From Trichopria drosophilae (lineage: Eukaryota; Arthropoda; Insecta; Hymenoptera; Diapriidae): a stretch of DNA of 64,000 bases. Every line of letters starts with the position of its first letter. Positions within the stretch are counted from its first letter, which is position 1. A model generated the notes under the pieces. It did no database searches. It was not told the DNA's origin and worked only from the letters and a program-made list of their open reading frames with translations. Location: NCBI GenBank assembly GCA_030407085.1, contig CM059584.1, positions 3,157,501 to 3,221,500 on the forward strand, in the 5' to 3' direction. The translations under genes were made by a program, and so were the position numbers. Positions 35,879-47,049 of the stretch are shown here, in pieces.

Positions 35879-37651
35879 AAATTTCTCCAATCGGGATTTC
35901 GTAAACTCCATAGCACACAGACTGCCCTACTGTTCGTACGCTCAGCCATAGATGAGGGTATGATTGTAATGTTGGTGCTTTTCAACTTCAGCAAAGCGTT
36001 TGACACGGTTGACCACGTACTTCTGCTTAACAAGATGAAGGATGCTGGTTTCTCCATCTCCGTGATCAGATGGTTCGCATCTTATCTTGGGGGACGTGTG
36101 CAGGCAGTTCGCGGTCCAAATGGAACTACATCGTCATGGTTACCAGTGAGAGCTGGAGTATCCCAAGGCTCGGTTCTTGGTCCTCTCCTCTTCACGATGT
36201 TCATGAATGATTTGCCCTCTATTTTCAGCATTCCAGTCATGTTATATTTTCAGATGATACCCAAATATTCTTAAAATGTCGCCCGAATGAACTGGACTTA
36301 TGAGTGCAGAAAATCACATCTGACGTGCAACTGTTCACTGATTGAGTTGAGAGGAATAACCTCAATGTCAATGTTAACAAAACTAAGGCTATGATAATAG
36401 GCAGCTCACGAAACATCAATCGAATAGACATTAACACCTTCCCTCAAATTGCTATTCTCGGACAATCACTGCCTTGGGCTGTCACTGTCAAAAATCTTGG
36501 ATTATACTTCGACCCAACACTATTATGGCGCGAACATATAGTGCAGTTGTCCCGTAAATTGTACGGTTCGCTACGGCAGCTATATTCTAGCCAGAAGGCA
36601 TTATCCGAAAAACTGCGACGCCAACTAATAACATCACTGATTCTTCCTTTCTTTGATTATTGTGTCGCGGTTTACAATGCTGTTGAAACCACCCAAAGAC
36701 TTAAAATCGAACGAATGTCAAATGCTTGTATACCTTTTATTTTTCGGGTACGAAAATTCGAACATATTACTTGTTATCCTCGTAAACTTGGCTGGCTAAC
36801 TGCCACAAACCGCAGAATTCTTATGATTGGTTGCCTGACTTATCAGATTATCCACAATAAGAAACCACTTTATGTCTGCACGGAGAGAAATTTCTAATGT
36901 TTATACCGTGGGTCGCCTTCGTCCGAAAAGACTCAGGCTCTCACTTACGAGATTCGTTTGTTTTCATACTCTTTTGCCGCGGTCGCAGAGATTGACAACG
37001 TATTCTACCGTGGACGCATACTTTATTTCCTCAAGACCCACCGGATTTGATGGTGGGTAGCGGCATGGGATGCATCGATAAGAGTTCCGTACTATAATCG
37101 TTAGAAATTTCTCTCCGTGTACCAACGTTACCTCTGGCGCAGTGATATCGTCTCTCGTGAGCTCCGGCCGGGAGGGGCTGCTTTGCGAATCCCCGTCCAT
37201 CGTACATCTGTATTTGATAACTCATTTATCGTTACATCTGGTAGATTATGGAACTCACTTCCTCATAACATAACAGTTAGCGCCACACTACAGTCCTTTA
37301 AGAGTAGACTCTATGAGTATCTATTGGGAGCTGATAAGTCGGGCCGTAATGTGCTATTGGCGCACTAACTTGCGTTATTTAGATAAGTGTTAAGTTCTGT
37401 TATTATATTATATTTGCGTTATAATGTACTACTTAGTTGCGGTATCTATTCTCACCGTGTTAACATAAATTTGTTATTATTATTATTCATCTAACCTTAA
37501 GTTAAGCTACACTCTATTTCTTTATACATATTCATCATTTGCGTTTATACTACTTTTTTCATTATTGTAAACACTATTATGTACACTTTGTATGATTGGC
37601 TAAAGGGACTTGAATTCCCGTGCCATTAATAAAGGAACTAACTAACTAACT
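35879..37651 (+). pseudogene. Non-LTR retrotransposon (LINE) ORF2 fragment, 5'-truncated
   Basis: It begins with the reverse-transcriptase block S-G-F-R-K-x-H-S-T-Q-T-A-L-L (about 35,896). Then come F-N-F-S-K-A-F-D-T-V-D-H (35,985-36,020) and G-V-S-Q-G-S-V-L-G-P-L-L (about 36,150-36,185). The catalytic Y-x-D-D site is broken by a one-base loss near 36,250, leaving D-D-T-Q-I-F in a second frame. The thumb region and a C-terminal block ending in N-S-L-P-H-N-I (36,391-37,368) follow. A 241-bp MITE splits it at 36,879. The 3' UTR ends with a short (AACT)n run at about 37,636-37,652, as many insect LINEs do. The clade is not resolved (Jockey/CR1/I group). Confidence 0.8.
36879..37119. mobile_element. 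MITE with CACGGAG ends inside the LINE
   Basis: The termini CACGGAGAGAAATTTCTAA are perfect inverted repeats of at least 19 bp. The LINE reading (P-L-Y-V before, R-Y-L-W-R after) is interrupted exactly here. The flanks TCTG and TACC give no clear duplication. The CAC ends suggest a CMC-type (Chapaev/CACTA group) origin. Confidence 0.75.
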
Positions 37652-38210
37652 ACTTTGGGGTGCATTTGAGATTCTGCATTTTAACTTTAATTTTTGCTAT
37701 CACTGCTAGTGCTTGCTGAGACTTTGGCTAGAATATATCCTTCCTTGTTGTTTTGAGATCGTCGTGTCTCGAATTTTTCGATTGCTCGTTTTGGAATTTT
37801 GTCAGTATTGCCTTTAGTGTCAGTTTCAGATCTTCGTAATGTAATGCAATTTATGGTGCCTTTGTTGTCATAGTTTTAACAATTGTGATGCTTTAAGAAT
37901 ATTGATCTGATGGAGTAATGGCAAAATAAATCCGCCAGGTACACTAAAAAAGCTAAGTTTTAAATTAAGACTAATTGTAAGCTACTTTTAGGATGTGACA
38001 AAAAGAAACTTTGTTCTACTGAAAATAGACTTCTTCGTGAGTCTTAAAACTAAGTTTACCATGCAACGAAAATGTCCTACCAAATATTATATTTTGCTCA
38101 GGATTATAAATCGCATTAAATTCAAAGTAATCGTAAAATCATAGAAATATCGCAAAAAGATCATTTTCGACCTTGAGACTTTCACTACTAATTTTTCATA
38201 AAGATCAAAT

Positions 38211-38367
38211 TGTAATATTACAACTTTTCGTAAATGTCGGTCACAGTACTAAAAAGTAAACAAAAAGGATACAAACAAAACAAGTACTGCGTGGCCGACA
38301 TTTACGGAAAGTTGTAATATTATTATTAGCAGAATAGCAGCGGTCTAAAAATTCAGAATGCAATTTA
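38211..38367. mobile_element. 157-bp insertion with a 13-bp target duplication and terminal hairpin
   Basis: It is flanked by ATAAAGATCAAAT (38,198-38,210) and ATAAAGATCGAAT (38,368-38,380). Other units have this word once, in reverse. It contains a 36-38-bp inverted repeat (38,215-38,250 with 38,283-38,320) around an AT loop. The duplication length fits target-primed retrotransposition of a small RNA, but no poly(A) tail is evident. Confidence 0.6.
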
Positions 38368-38449
38368 ATAAAGATCGAATGTATAATTTTTTCAAATTTT
38401 ATAGATTGGTCAGTCTACGTAATTATTATTTAAATATTACTGATATAAC

Positions 38450-38930
38450 ATCTCGAGTAAAAATTATATGTTCGGCAAAGGGACGGCAGAAGTCCATCAT
38501 AGCAAGTCTCCGAGAAGTAAGAGATAACTCTTCGATCCGTACTTCTGGCCGTACAAGAAATTCAGATTGCATATTTCCGGCTTTTGTACATCAATCATAC
38601 GACGTCAATTTTATTCAGCGCGTAGAAAATTCGACGTTTGTACGGAGGTTGTGTGGAGCTGATAGCGATACCCATAATATTTTCTAGAGAAATAAGTAAG
38701 AGAAAGAATTTTGTAAATTTCCGGGTATATAAACTTTATCCGTACGTCATTTGAACGCCGTTGCAACGACACAAACTTAGGTCTAAAAGCCCAAAGCGAC
38801 AGTTTCCAGAAAGTATATGTGGCATTTGTACGCACCTTGTTCGGAGTTGATACGGATGACGCTCAAAAATGTTGAAAAACTGAAAAGTGAGTAAATATAT
38901 AAAACCCGCATAATGTTTTCCATAATTCTA
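38450..38930. other. Unit-specific replacement segment
   Basis: It replaces about 110 bp present in the other orphan-gene units (the CCCAACGACTCGAATC segment). It holds two weakly similar halves, each with a TTTGTACG word followed by GTTGATACG/GCTGATAGCG. The frames 38,358-38,687 and 38,611-38,835 (minus) are unsupported. Confidence 0.35.
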
Positions 38931-39207
38931 TATATTAATAAGCTACGACTTAATAATTTTGGGATTGTTATTATCGACTGTCATATTTATAATTTCTGAT
39001 TGAAATGTGGGTGAAATAAATTTAAAACGGGTTTGAATTCATTGATAATTTTGATTTATTATAATTACTATTTATTAACATATCGATACAATGATTTACA
39101 AAATTAACCTAAAAACGTCTATTACGCTTACTTAACAGATTTGATATTACAGATTTGTATATTTACAATTTGAAAACCATTCACATATGCTGGTTTTCAA
39201 GTTTATC

Positions 39208-39816
39208 CTATGTCTCGTCTTTTCTTCTCCGAAACATCTGTTCGAACAATCGAAATAAACCATTCGCTTGAGGTTCGTTTGATCCATTATTTGATTCAGT
39301 TTCTTGAACCGTATTGGTTTTGCCTTCGTACTTCATGTAGGTCGTCGTTGATGTTAAATATCACGCTGGCGTTGCGATCAGCCTAGGTGGAAGAATCTGC
39401 CGTCTAGTCGAGGCACTAATTTCATGAACTGGCTGTGGTTCCATGGATTTTCTCTGAAGTTGGTCGGGCCTAATTGTTTGGGGTTCTGCGGATGTTGCTC
39501 GTTGTTCTATCATCTTAACCTGACGATCTATAATCCTTCTTCGACTTTCGACCTGAGAAAATCTTCCTCTTCTCGAATAAGGTTGCGTAATACGGCGCCT
39601 CATGTAAAGAATTTCTTCCGCTTTCTTCCGCAGTTTCTCTTGTCGTTGATAATCCTCCATAGATTTTTTATAAGAATGTTGCAGAACTGCAACGACCCGG
39701 AGATTCACCGTTCGTTTTTCGGATAATTTGACCACCTTCTTCAAAACTTCTGTCATCCACGAACGTATCTGCACCGTATTGTGGAAGTTTTTATTGGCAC
39801 TGTCCTGGAAGTCCAT
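39208..39816 (-). pseudogene. Orphan gene family, copy 3 (nonsense mutation)
   Basis: On the minus strand it starts at the conserved ATG (39,816), reading M-D-F-Q-D-S-A-N. A conserved tryptophan after I-A-T-P-A has become TGA (39,361-39,363). The rest of the frame continues unbroken to the usual stop (39,208-39,210), ending R-R-K-D-E-T. In the arginine-rich middle it shares R-R-R-I-I-D and Q-R-A-T-S with copy 2 rather than copies 1 and 5. The survival of the frame after the stop suggests recent inactivation. Confidence 0.65.
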
Positions 39817-40845
39817 CTTGAAAATGCTGGCTGATATCCACTTGTGACGAGATTGGTAGAGTTGCTGGTTTACGTGCACACTGTTTGACGAGTGGTTCGA
39901 GACTAACCACCTTCTTCACTCTGCCTTAGGTGTAGCTCCTACTGGTTCCAGAAACCCCTATTCTTATCTCTTCAATTCCATAAGATAGAATGCGACCTAA
40001 TGATTATACCTGTAATACTAGCCGAATGAGGGTCGACAAATAACACCCAAAGTGGGGCGGCTTTGCGATAACGTCCGAAACTTTGTGGGCGTCCACAATC
40101 CCTTTCAACCTACTTGTTTACGTAAAGTTACAAACATAAAAACATCGGTTAGGTGCATTTCAGTAAACAAATCTTCTTGTAATTTGAATAACGAACTTCA
40201 ACCGTATATGCATTTTTTCATAATCATAGTATGTGAATGATTAGTTACCTATTTCTATTATATTAGGATTGATACTATAGAAAATTGTAATGATAATTAA
40301 TGAAAAGATAATCACGTGTCAGAGCAATAGTGGCTAACGGATTTGAGAAGCACAGACTTCTATTTCGTCATGAATATTTATTATCTGCAATGTATACCTA
40401 GTGTTCCTCAAAGCTGGGTAAGTAATATTTCGACATGTCAATTTTCAGTCTTATAAGCATATAACAAAGTTTTTGTTATTAATATTTTATACTATATTTA
40501 ATTCAGCAACTATAAGTATGTTAAACAATGATTACTAAGTGAATTGATTAGATTCATATTGCTTATAATTCATCCACTTTCGATTTGATTATACTGAAAC
40601 TAGCGGCGGACTCGAAATTAGCGTTTCAGGGTAATTTTTTTTATGCAGTACCTAAAAATATCAAAGACGAATACAGTAGTACGAAAACAAAATAATAACA
40701 ATCCCCACGAACATTTAACCACTAAATAACATTTGTCAACAACGAATTCACTCTAAGACGTCCAGATATGGTCGTTTCCAGCTAAATGTTCTCAATGTAA
40801 ATTTGAAATAGTGCAAAATAATTAATGAATAAAAAATTCTTTTTA

Positions 40846-41371
40846 AAAACCACATTTTTATAAATGGACTAAAAAGGATAAAATAATTTTTCCCATCCAC
40901 ACAGTTCACTAATACCATTCCGAAATAAATACGCAATAATTTTTCATTTTATTAGGAAATAAAATATTTTTAAGACTTAAAATGGAAAACGTGTGGCGCA
41001 ATATAGGTAACATATATAATAACGAACCTCAAGCGAATGGTTTATTTCGACTGTTCGAACAGATGTTTCGGAGAAGAAAAGACGAGACATAGGATAAACT
41101 TGAAAACCATGAAAATCATGTCTAAACTGGCGTGTAATATTGTTCATTTAAGCATAAGTTTCTCATTTGTTATTGTTCGTCGAGGAGGTTTCAAGAAGGA
41201 GTCATTTCTGTTACCTCTATTACGCCCCACGTTTTCCATTTTAAGTCTTAAAAATATTTTATTTCCTAATAAAATGAAAAATTATTGCGTATTTATTTCG
41301 GAATGGTATTAGTGACCTGTGTGGATGGGAGAAATTATTTTATCCTTTTTAGTCCATTTATAAAAACGTGG
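40846..41371. mobile_element. Foldback structure holding an orphan-gene 3' fragment
   Basis: Arms of about 165 bp (40,846-41,012 and about 41,206-41,371) are inverted copies. They include CACGTTTTCCATTTTAAGTC-type sequence and the edge word GGTAACA. Between them lie about 190 bp with the end of the orphan gene. No transposase was seen. Confidence 0.65.
41022..41092 (+). pseudogene. Orphan gene family, 3' fragment
   Basis: The last 23 codons (N-E-P-Q-A-N-G-L-F-R-L-F to R-R-K-D-E-T) and stop are in plus orientation. They are closest to the ends of copies 3 and 4. It lies inside the foldback at 40,846-41,371, opposite in strand to copy 3. Confidence 0.7.
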
Positions 41372-41505
41372 TAAACTATTACATTTTTGAACAATCTGAA
41401 AAGAGCAGTTTCAAAATGAAAAGAATATGCAAGTGGTTTTAGAATCATATTTCTATTTTATCAGAAAAAACACAGCAACATTTAAAGAACGTAGAAAATT
41501 TGGCT

Positions 41506-43314
41506 TTATGGCGGCGGAGGTTCAAGTTGTCGTAAACGCTCCATTTCACTCATTGCCTCCTTATTACATGGAGTTTTGCCAGTTAATTTTGTACAATCTA
41601 ATTCTTCAATGCGCAAGCCATCAAGAGATCTGGCACGGCTTAGTGCCACATAAGCCTGCCCATTGGCAAATAGTGCAGGTCCTAGGTATACAACAGCATG
41701 ATCAACTGCAAGCCCAACACAATATCAACGGAAATTGAATTGACTTCGGATGAATCAAATGTATTCCATCATGATTAAAGTCTATGCGAACAGATGGAAT
41801 GTCTTCGTTGTACATTTGATCTCGACGGAATAATGGCCAAACGATTTCTGTTACTGTGCCCATGGCGCCATTCAAAAGTCCTTGCTCAATATTTAAATTT
41901 GAGCGCAACATCTCTCTTGCTCCAACAAAAATTTCCAACTCTTTTGGCAATCCTCCCAGTCTTATTTATATCGCCTGATACAATGTTTGCCATATTCACG
42001 TTGTCGGCATTTCTTGTTGCATTTACAAGGACATCTTGAGCAACGATTCGGTAAATACGTTCTCCATTGGCTCGATAGTGCTCTAGAACAGTTTTATTGT
42101 GTGAATCGACTTGTGCACGAGTGGGATATATGCGAATTGCTCTTTTTAATGCAAAATCGCCCGATGCTTCTTTCAAAACTTTTGACATTAAAAGAGCGAA
42201 GTGTTGAGCTCGTAGTTCGCCAATACGTAGAGCATTCAAAAGGTCGGCAAATCTCGTATCGCCTTGTTGACGCATATTCTCTGTCAACTCGACAAGGCTA
42301 AGAAGACGCCAGAGATGTGTCGCTGGCAAAAATCTAGCATGCTGATGGAAAACCTGTGCTCCACGAATAAATCACCAAAGACAAGGATATTAATTCCACC
42401 AAATGGATCATTTTCTTTTTTCTTGAGTTGTCGCAGTCTTGAATCAATCATGCACAACATTTCATAAGCCACCATAGAAATTTGATCAATGAAGAGAAAC
42501 TCGATATCTTTCCATTGGTTTCTCAAGACTTTCAAATAATTACCAGTTAATGGTTGTAAGCTTCCAACCATTCTTCCATCTTTCTCAACTGGTAATTTAA
42601 ATAATGTGTGCAGCGTTGTTCCTCCTACTAATCTGGCTGCAACACCAGTCAATGCACCAACTTTAACGGCCTTTTTAGCATAACAGCGATTTACCTGCTC
42701 CTTCATCGCATTGAATGTGAATGTTTTTCCAACTCCTGCGCCTCCCGTGACAAACATTCTTAATCTGTTGGGATTTCCACCCATCTGATCTTGAATACTT
42801 CGCGTTATTCTGTTGAATAGTTCGCGTTGTCGAACATTCATTGCAGCACATACAGCTTGGAATGGCTCATTTGTCATTGCATGCTCAGTAACTTCTTCTT
42901 CGAGTTCATCTTCAACAAGTACTTCTGGATTTTCAAACAGATTAAACGCATGTGATTCATTAAATGCTGTTTCAAGCTGTCTATCACGGGTGCGGTGAAT
43001 TTCAAGACATGCATTTGCCCGTTTCAATTGATTTTCTCGCGCAAGAAAAGCATCACGTGCACTATTGTGGTCATCGATTAATTCAATCTCTGAATGAAAT
43101 GGCACATATTGCAGCAGTAAACTATAGAAATAGTTTTGGGATCACTCTGCATTTGGAAGAATGGCACACGTACAACAGCAGGCACATTTCTAATAACCAT
43201 TTTCATGTTATTTTCCAGCTTAATGAGTCTTCTACGGCCAGTTTGTTCATTCTTTTCTGCATCGATACTTTCTTCGTCTTCTACTCTTTTAGCATAATGT
43301 GGCTCGAAGGTCAT
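41506..43314 (-). pseudogene. Helitron PIF1-like helicase, frameshifted
   Basis: On the minus strand the helicase domain of a rolling-circle transposon is nearly complete but spread over at least four frame changes (near 43,090, 42,360, 41,920 and 41,730). Motifs seen: R-V-P-F-F-Q-M-Q-S-D-P (about 43,150) and Walker A G-G-A-G-V-G-K-T-F (about 42,745). Walker B reads F-L-F-I-D-Q-I-S-M, where the usual acidic residue after Asp is glutamine. Then come V-F-G-D-L-F (about 42,380), L-T-E-N-M-R-Q (about 42,280), and motif VI A-Y-V-A-L-S-R-A-R-S-L-D-G-L (about 41,620-41,665). It ends with a proline run and TAA (41,506-41,508). No Rep/HUH nuclease or CTRR-type end was found, so the element is 5'-truncated or rearranged. 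Confidence 0.85.
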
Positions 43315-43354
43315 GGCTAATTATTAAATGTTTTATTTCCAGTTTTCAACGTAT

Positions 43355-44055
43355 CTCATGATATTTTATTTCAATTTTCGTGATGATTCAATTATTTTAA
43401 CTGAAGAAGAGCAAGTTATCGGTAGTTGTATATTCTGCGAGAGAAATTAAGTCATAATTAGGTACCCAGACAGCCATACCTGCTGTATATTGCCGCATTT
43501 AAGGGAAAAGTCAGGCGGCAGGTATGTCGACAGAAATACGGATTATGCGTCATCACACAGACAGCAAATGTACTAGAAATTCTCCCCTGCCGACTAGTCT
43601 GCGGTGATTCTGGCGCATTTCTGACGAAGAGATTAAAAGGGTCTTTAATCCCTTAAGACCCGTATTGGAAAAATTATTACTTCGGACTTTCGACATAAGA
43701 ATATTAAATTCATCAGTGGAATTTGATGGGGAGCTCAAATATGAACATACTCTGTTAAAAATGTCTGTAGCAACTTCCCGAAAGAGTAAACGAAGTTTTT
43801 TTATCGTTACGATTTCAGAATTTTACGAAACAGAGTTCAGCAATTTTCTGAAATATTTTGGTAATTTTCTAAAAAGTTCTGGTAATTTTCTGACATTTTT
43901 TCCTAGTTTTTAAAAATGTTTCTTAATTTTGTATCGGAAAATTCCGAAACGGCAACAGTAAAAAGCTTCAGTTACCTATTTCAGAAAATTATTAGAAAAA
44001 TTTCTAACAGTGTACATTCAGCTGTTTAAAAGCGTTATAAAATCAGATCCGAATT
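43355..44055 (+). repeat. LINE-scrap module with left-half MITE
   Basis: Reverse complement of 23.4-24.08 kb. A half MITE (43,466-43,640, left end CCAGACAGCC) is fused directly to the RT-scrap module. Three 21-bp units of the AATTTTCTGAAATATTTTGG type lie at about 43,841-43,903. Confidence 0.6.
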
Positions 44056-44870
44056 ATGCCAGTTTTATCTATTATACCAAAGATAAAAATCTGAAACTTA
44101 AAGAAATAATGTACTGTTATTCTTTTAGGTTTACCCTGAGGCCATAGAGGTAGTAGAATGAAAATTATTCTTTTTTCCCTTGTTAAAGTCTAGAAGACAG
44201 TTCTCACTTCCAAAGAAGTAGCATGTTATATTTCTTTCTAATAGAAAACAAATAACCTGTTATTCTTCGTGAAAATAGAGTGAAAATGTTAAGAATTAAA
44301 TCAGATAGAAAAATCACAGTCAAAATACATAAAGGATCATTGAAAAGCTACGCCAACGTGACGATACAAATACAAATAAAATATTTAATTTTCAAAAAAG
44401 CTATAGTGAAATTTTTGTTGACCAATTAACAAAATTCAATCCTCCGTTAATACCTTTGGTCTAGGTCGAAGTAATGATCATAATCGTCACTATCAATATA
44501 GTAATATAAACGTAATAAATTTTAATACATTTTACACATTAGTTAATAAATATTAATCATCAATGTATTTCGTTGAAAATCAATATCACGACCAGAGAGG
44601 GCGTATTTAAAATATGAAACGATAGTCACCGAGGGAAAATTGTTGTCCCTTGTCGAATGTTTTTTGAACTATTAAAAAAGTGGGTAAGCAGCAACGTATA
44701 TTTATCAATATTTTTTCCCGATTCGTTGATATTAAAAAACTACAAATATCCAATTTACAATGAGTAAACGACTGTCCATCATTGTAATTTCAAAAATGCG
44801 ATTATTGGAAGAATAAGCCTATATAGAATTTTTGCGTAAAATGTCAAACTAGGTATGCTGCATGAAAAAT
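44056..44870. repeat. Downstream half of dispersed repeat, copy 2
   Basis: It parallels 2,125-2,800 and 48,190-48,905, including TATCACGACCAGAGAGGG and CAATTTACAATGAGTAAACG. No gene. Confidence 0.55.
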
Positions 44871-44960
44871 TTGTACAAATTAAAAAAAAAAACCTAAGGT
44901 CTGGACGAAGTATTAAATTTGGTCACTTCTGTCATAAAAATAACCCTATAGTTTTTCATC

Positions 44961-45000
44961 AAATGTCGACGTTTCAGACCCTAAGGAACCCCAATCAACA
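44961..45000 (-). ncRNA. Decayed hammerhead-like motif
   Basis: On the minus strand TTGATTG, a GGGTTCC...GGGTCT arm pair, GAAAC and GTC occur with the spacing of the PLE hammerhead at 12,884-12,922. The core CTGATGA is mutated at three positions, so it is unlikely to cleave. Probably the relic of another PLE end. Confidence 0.4.
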
Positions 45001-45019
45001 ATACGAAAATTGCGATAAC

Positions 45020-46600
45020 TCGCGAACGGATAAGCGTAATGACACGAACTGATAGAGAACGATTTTTGATGATCATATTTTTCTTTAACTGATCCCATTA
45101 TGGTTTATGTAGTTGCTGATGATGAAATCTCAAGAAATTCAGAATGGTGAACACAATATGGCAGACTGAATTAAAAATATTTGGCGAACTCGCTTGAAAC
45201 TTGTTACTCGGATATTTTTGTGGTTGCTAATCACTATTTAAAATTCAAAATGGCAGATCTAATATGGCGACCGAAATATTTATAATTTACTCAAATTTCT
45301 TTATGATTTTGTTACCCAAGAGATTTCGAAGTCTCGGATTACAAATCTAAAATTTATTTTTCCTATTATAGTGCGCAAAGTTCGATTTTGCGCACGTATT
45401 TGCGTGTGCAAAGTGCCACTTTCCCACACTTTACTGATCTTATAATTTATCGTGCGGTAAAGAAAATTTGCGTGCGGTAATGAAGTTTTGCGTGCGGTAA
45501 AGAAGCGCTATAGGTATACAGACATGTAGAATAGACCTGTCAAAACTTTCATTTGTTTTACTTTTCAATCGCTGTTCTTCAGTACGGAAAACGATAGGTA
45601 TAGGTTAATTCTATCTAAAATAGTAATGTAATTGAAAATGCACCCGAAAACGCGAATGCGAATGAATATTTAAATTCATTAAAATTTATATAAAATATTA
45701 AATAACAATTAACAGTAATAACGATAATAAATAATGTATTACATAGATATTTATAAATTTAGTCTATTTATTACAAAAGCATTTACAAATACTGTTTTAG
45801 GTCGTAAGGGAGGGGGGGGGGGGGCTCTGCCCTTACTTCGTCACTTTAAATGTTTTATATAGGTGTCGAACTTTGCGCACTTAATAGGAAAAATAGTATA
45901 CGATACTATTTTGATACAGGTAAAAATTGAGAAGGATATCGTTTTTTAACATCAATTGTATTTTATTCAATTAAAGCTATAGTATTTGAGAAACATTTAT
46001 ATAAAATACAACACTTAATATTATTTATCATAAGAAAATTCATACAAAAATTAAAACTTAAATATCAGGGTAAAAAACAAAATATCAGAAAAGAATTACT
46101 TCCGTATAAGATAAATAATTTCGGAGATAAATACGAATCTTCAAGTTGAGTAAAATGTATCCGTACGAGGCATTAACAGATTATTAATATGCCTCTGAAA
46201 TTTGCTACAGATACAATTATAACGCCCAGTTATTAAAATTTACGAAAACGACGATTATAGTTCTTTCACTATTAATAGTGATTTTTTCATTTTTCGTTGG
46301 AAAGTTCACGTTTCAAGGTTTCATTTAAACCCTACTAGAAATTTGTATCACGTCGCATTTTTGACACATAAGGATTAAAAAAATGCTAAAACGGCAATTT
46401 TATTCGCACTTACCTCGATTTGCATGGAACTGTCCGCATGACAAAGGTTTGTAACCTATTTTTTTGTTCACTGAGACCTAAAGAGTGGACTTTTTTTCAT
46501 TACCCTGTGTTACCGTTACCTTAACTTGTGAGACAAATTGTTGCCAAATATATCTTCTAAGATATCAAATTATTATTTAATGTGAAAAACCTTCATTTTT
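45020..46600. repeat. Long dispersed repeat R1, copy 2
   Basis: Parallel to 18.86-19.9 and 59.78-60.85 kb, interrupted by an insertion at 45,362-45,888. The second half follows the variant seen at 27.6, 55.4 and 61.6 kb. The perfect palindrome CACTATTAATAGTG is at 46,267-46,280. Confidence 0.6.
45362..45888. mobile_element. 527-bp insertion with GTGCGCAAAG ends
   Basis: Its ends CCTATTATAGTGCGCAAAG and, reversed, CCTATTAAGTGCGCAAAG flank sequence absent from R1 copies 1 and 3. Three 20-bp tandem units starting CGTGCGGTAA lie at about 45,452-45,508. A run of 14-15 G is near 45,811. No coding capacity. Confidence 0.7.
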
Positions 46601-46689
46601 TCAGCGCTGTAAAAGTAACGGTTTTTGTTCTGATATCATTGTTTGTAGCGGTTATTCACGACCGATCTAATTGTATAATAAAATGCTAC

Positions 46690-47040
46690 CCAGTCAGCCC
46701 GATCTGCTGCATATTTCCGCATATAAGGAAAAAGTCAGGCGGCGAATATGTCGACAGAAATACGGATTACGCGTCATCACACAGATAGCAAATGCGCTGT
46801 TTGTGATGAGATTCTGACGCATTTCTGCCGAAGAGATTAAAAGGGTCGGCGAGGGGATTAAAGACCCTTTTAATCTCTTCGTCATAAATGCGTCAGAATC
46901 GTCGCAGACTAGTCTGCAGGGGAGAGTTTCCAGAAAATTTTCTGTCTGTGTGATGACGCATAATCCGTATTTCTGCCGACATATTCGCCGCCTGACTTTT
47001 CCCTTATATCCGGCAATATACAGCAGATATGGCTATCTGG
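46690..47040. mobile_element. Foldback MITE, CCCAGACAGCC family, full length
   Basis: The left end is CCAGTCAGCC and the right end GGCTATCTGG. At 351 bp it is self-complementary almost throughout and nearly identical to the copies at 55,980 and 62,367. Confidence 0.8.
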
Positions 47041-47049
47041 ACGAATAGT

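Larger units (their letters stand above)
37960..40740 (-). repeat. Duplicated unit carrying orphan-gene copy 3, inverted
   Basis: It is the reverse complement of the units at 24.5-26.5 and 52.3-54.3 kb, more diverged than they are from each other. Two segments are foreign: 38,211-38,367 (insertion with a 13-bp duplication) and about 38,450-38,930 (replacement). Confidence 0.65.

Noticed and set aside
45452..45508. CRISPR-like regular repeats
   Set aside because: Only three contiguous 20-bp units with no spacers; a minisatellite in a eukaryotic insertion.
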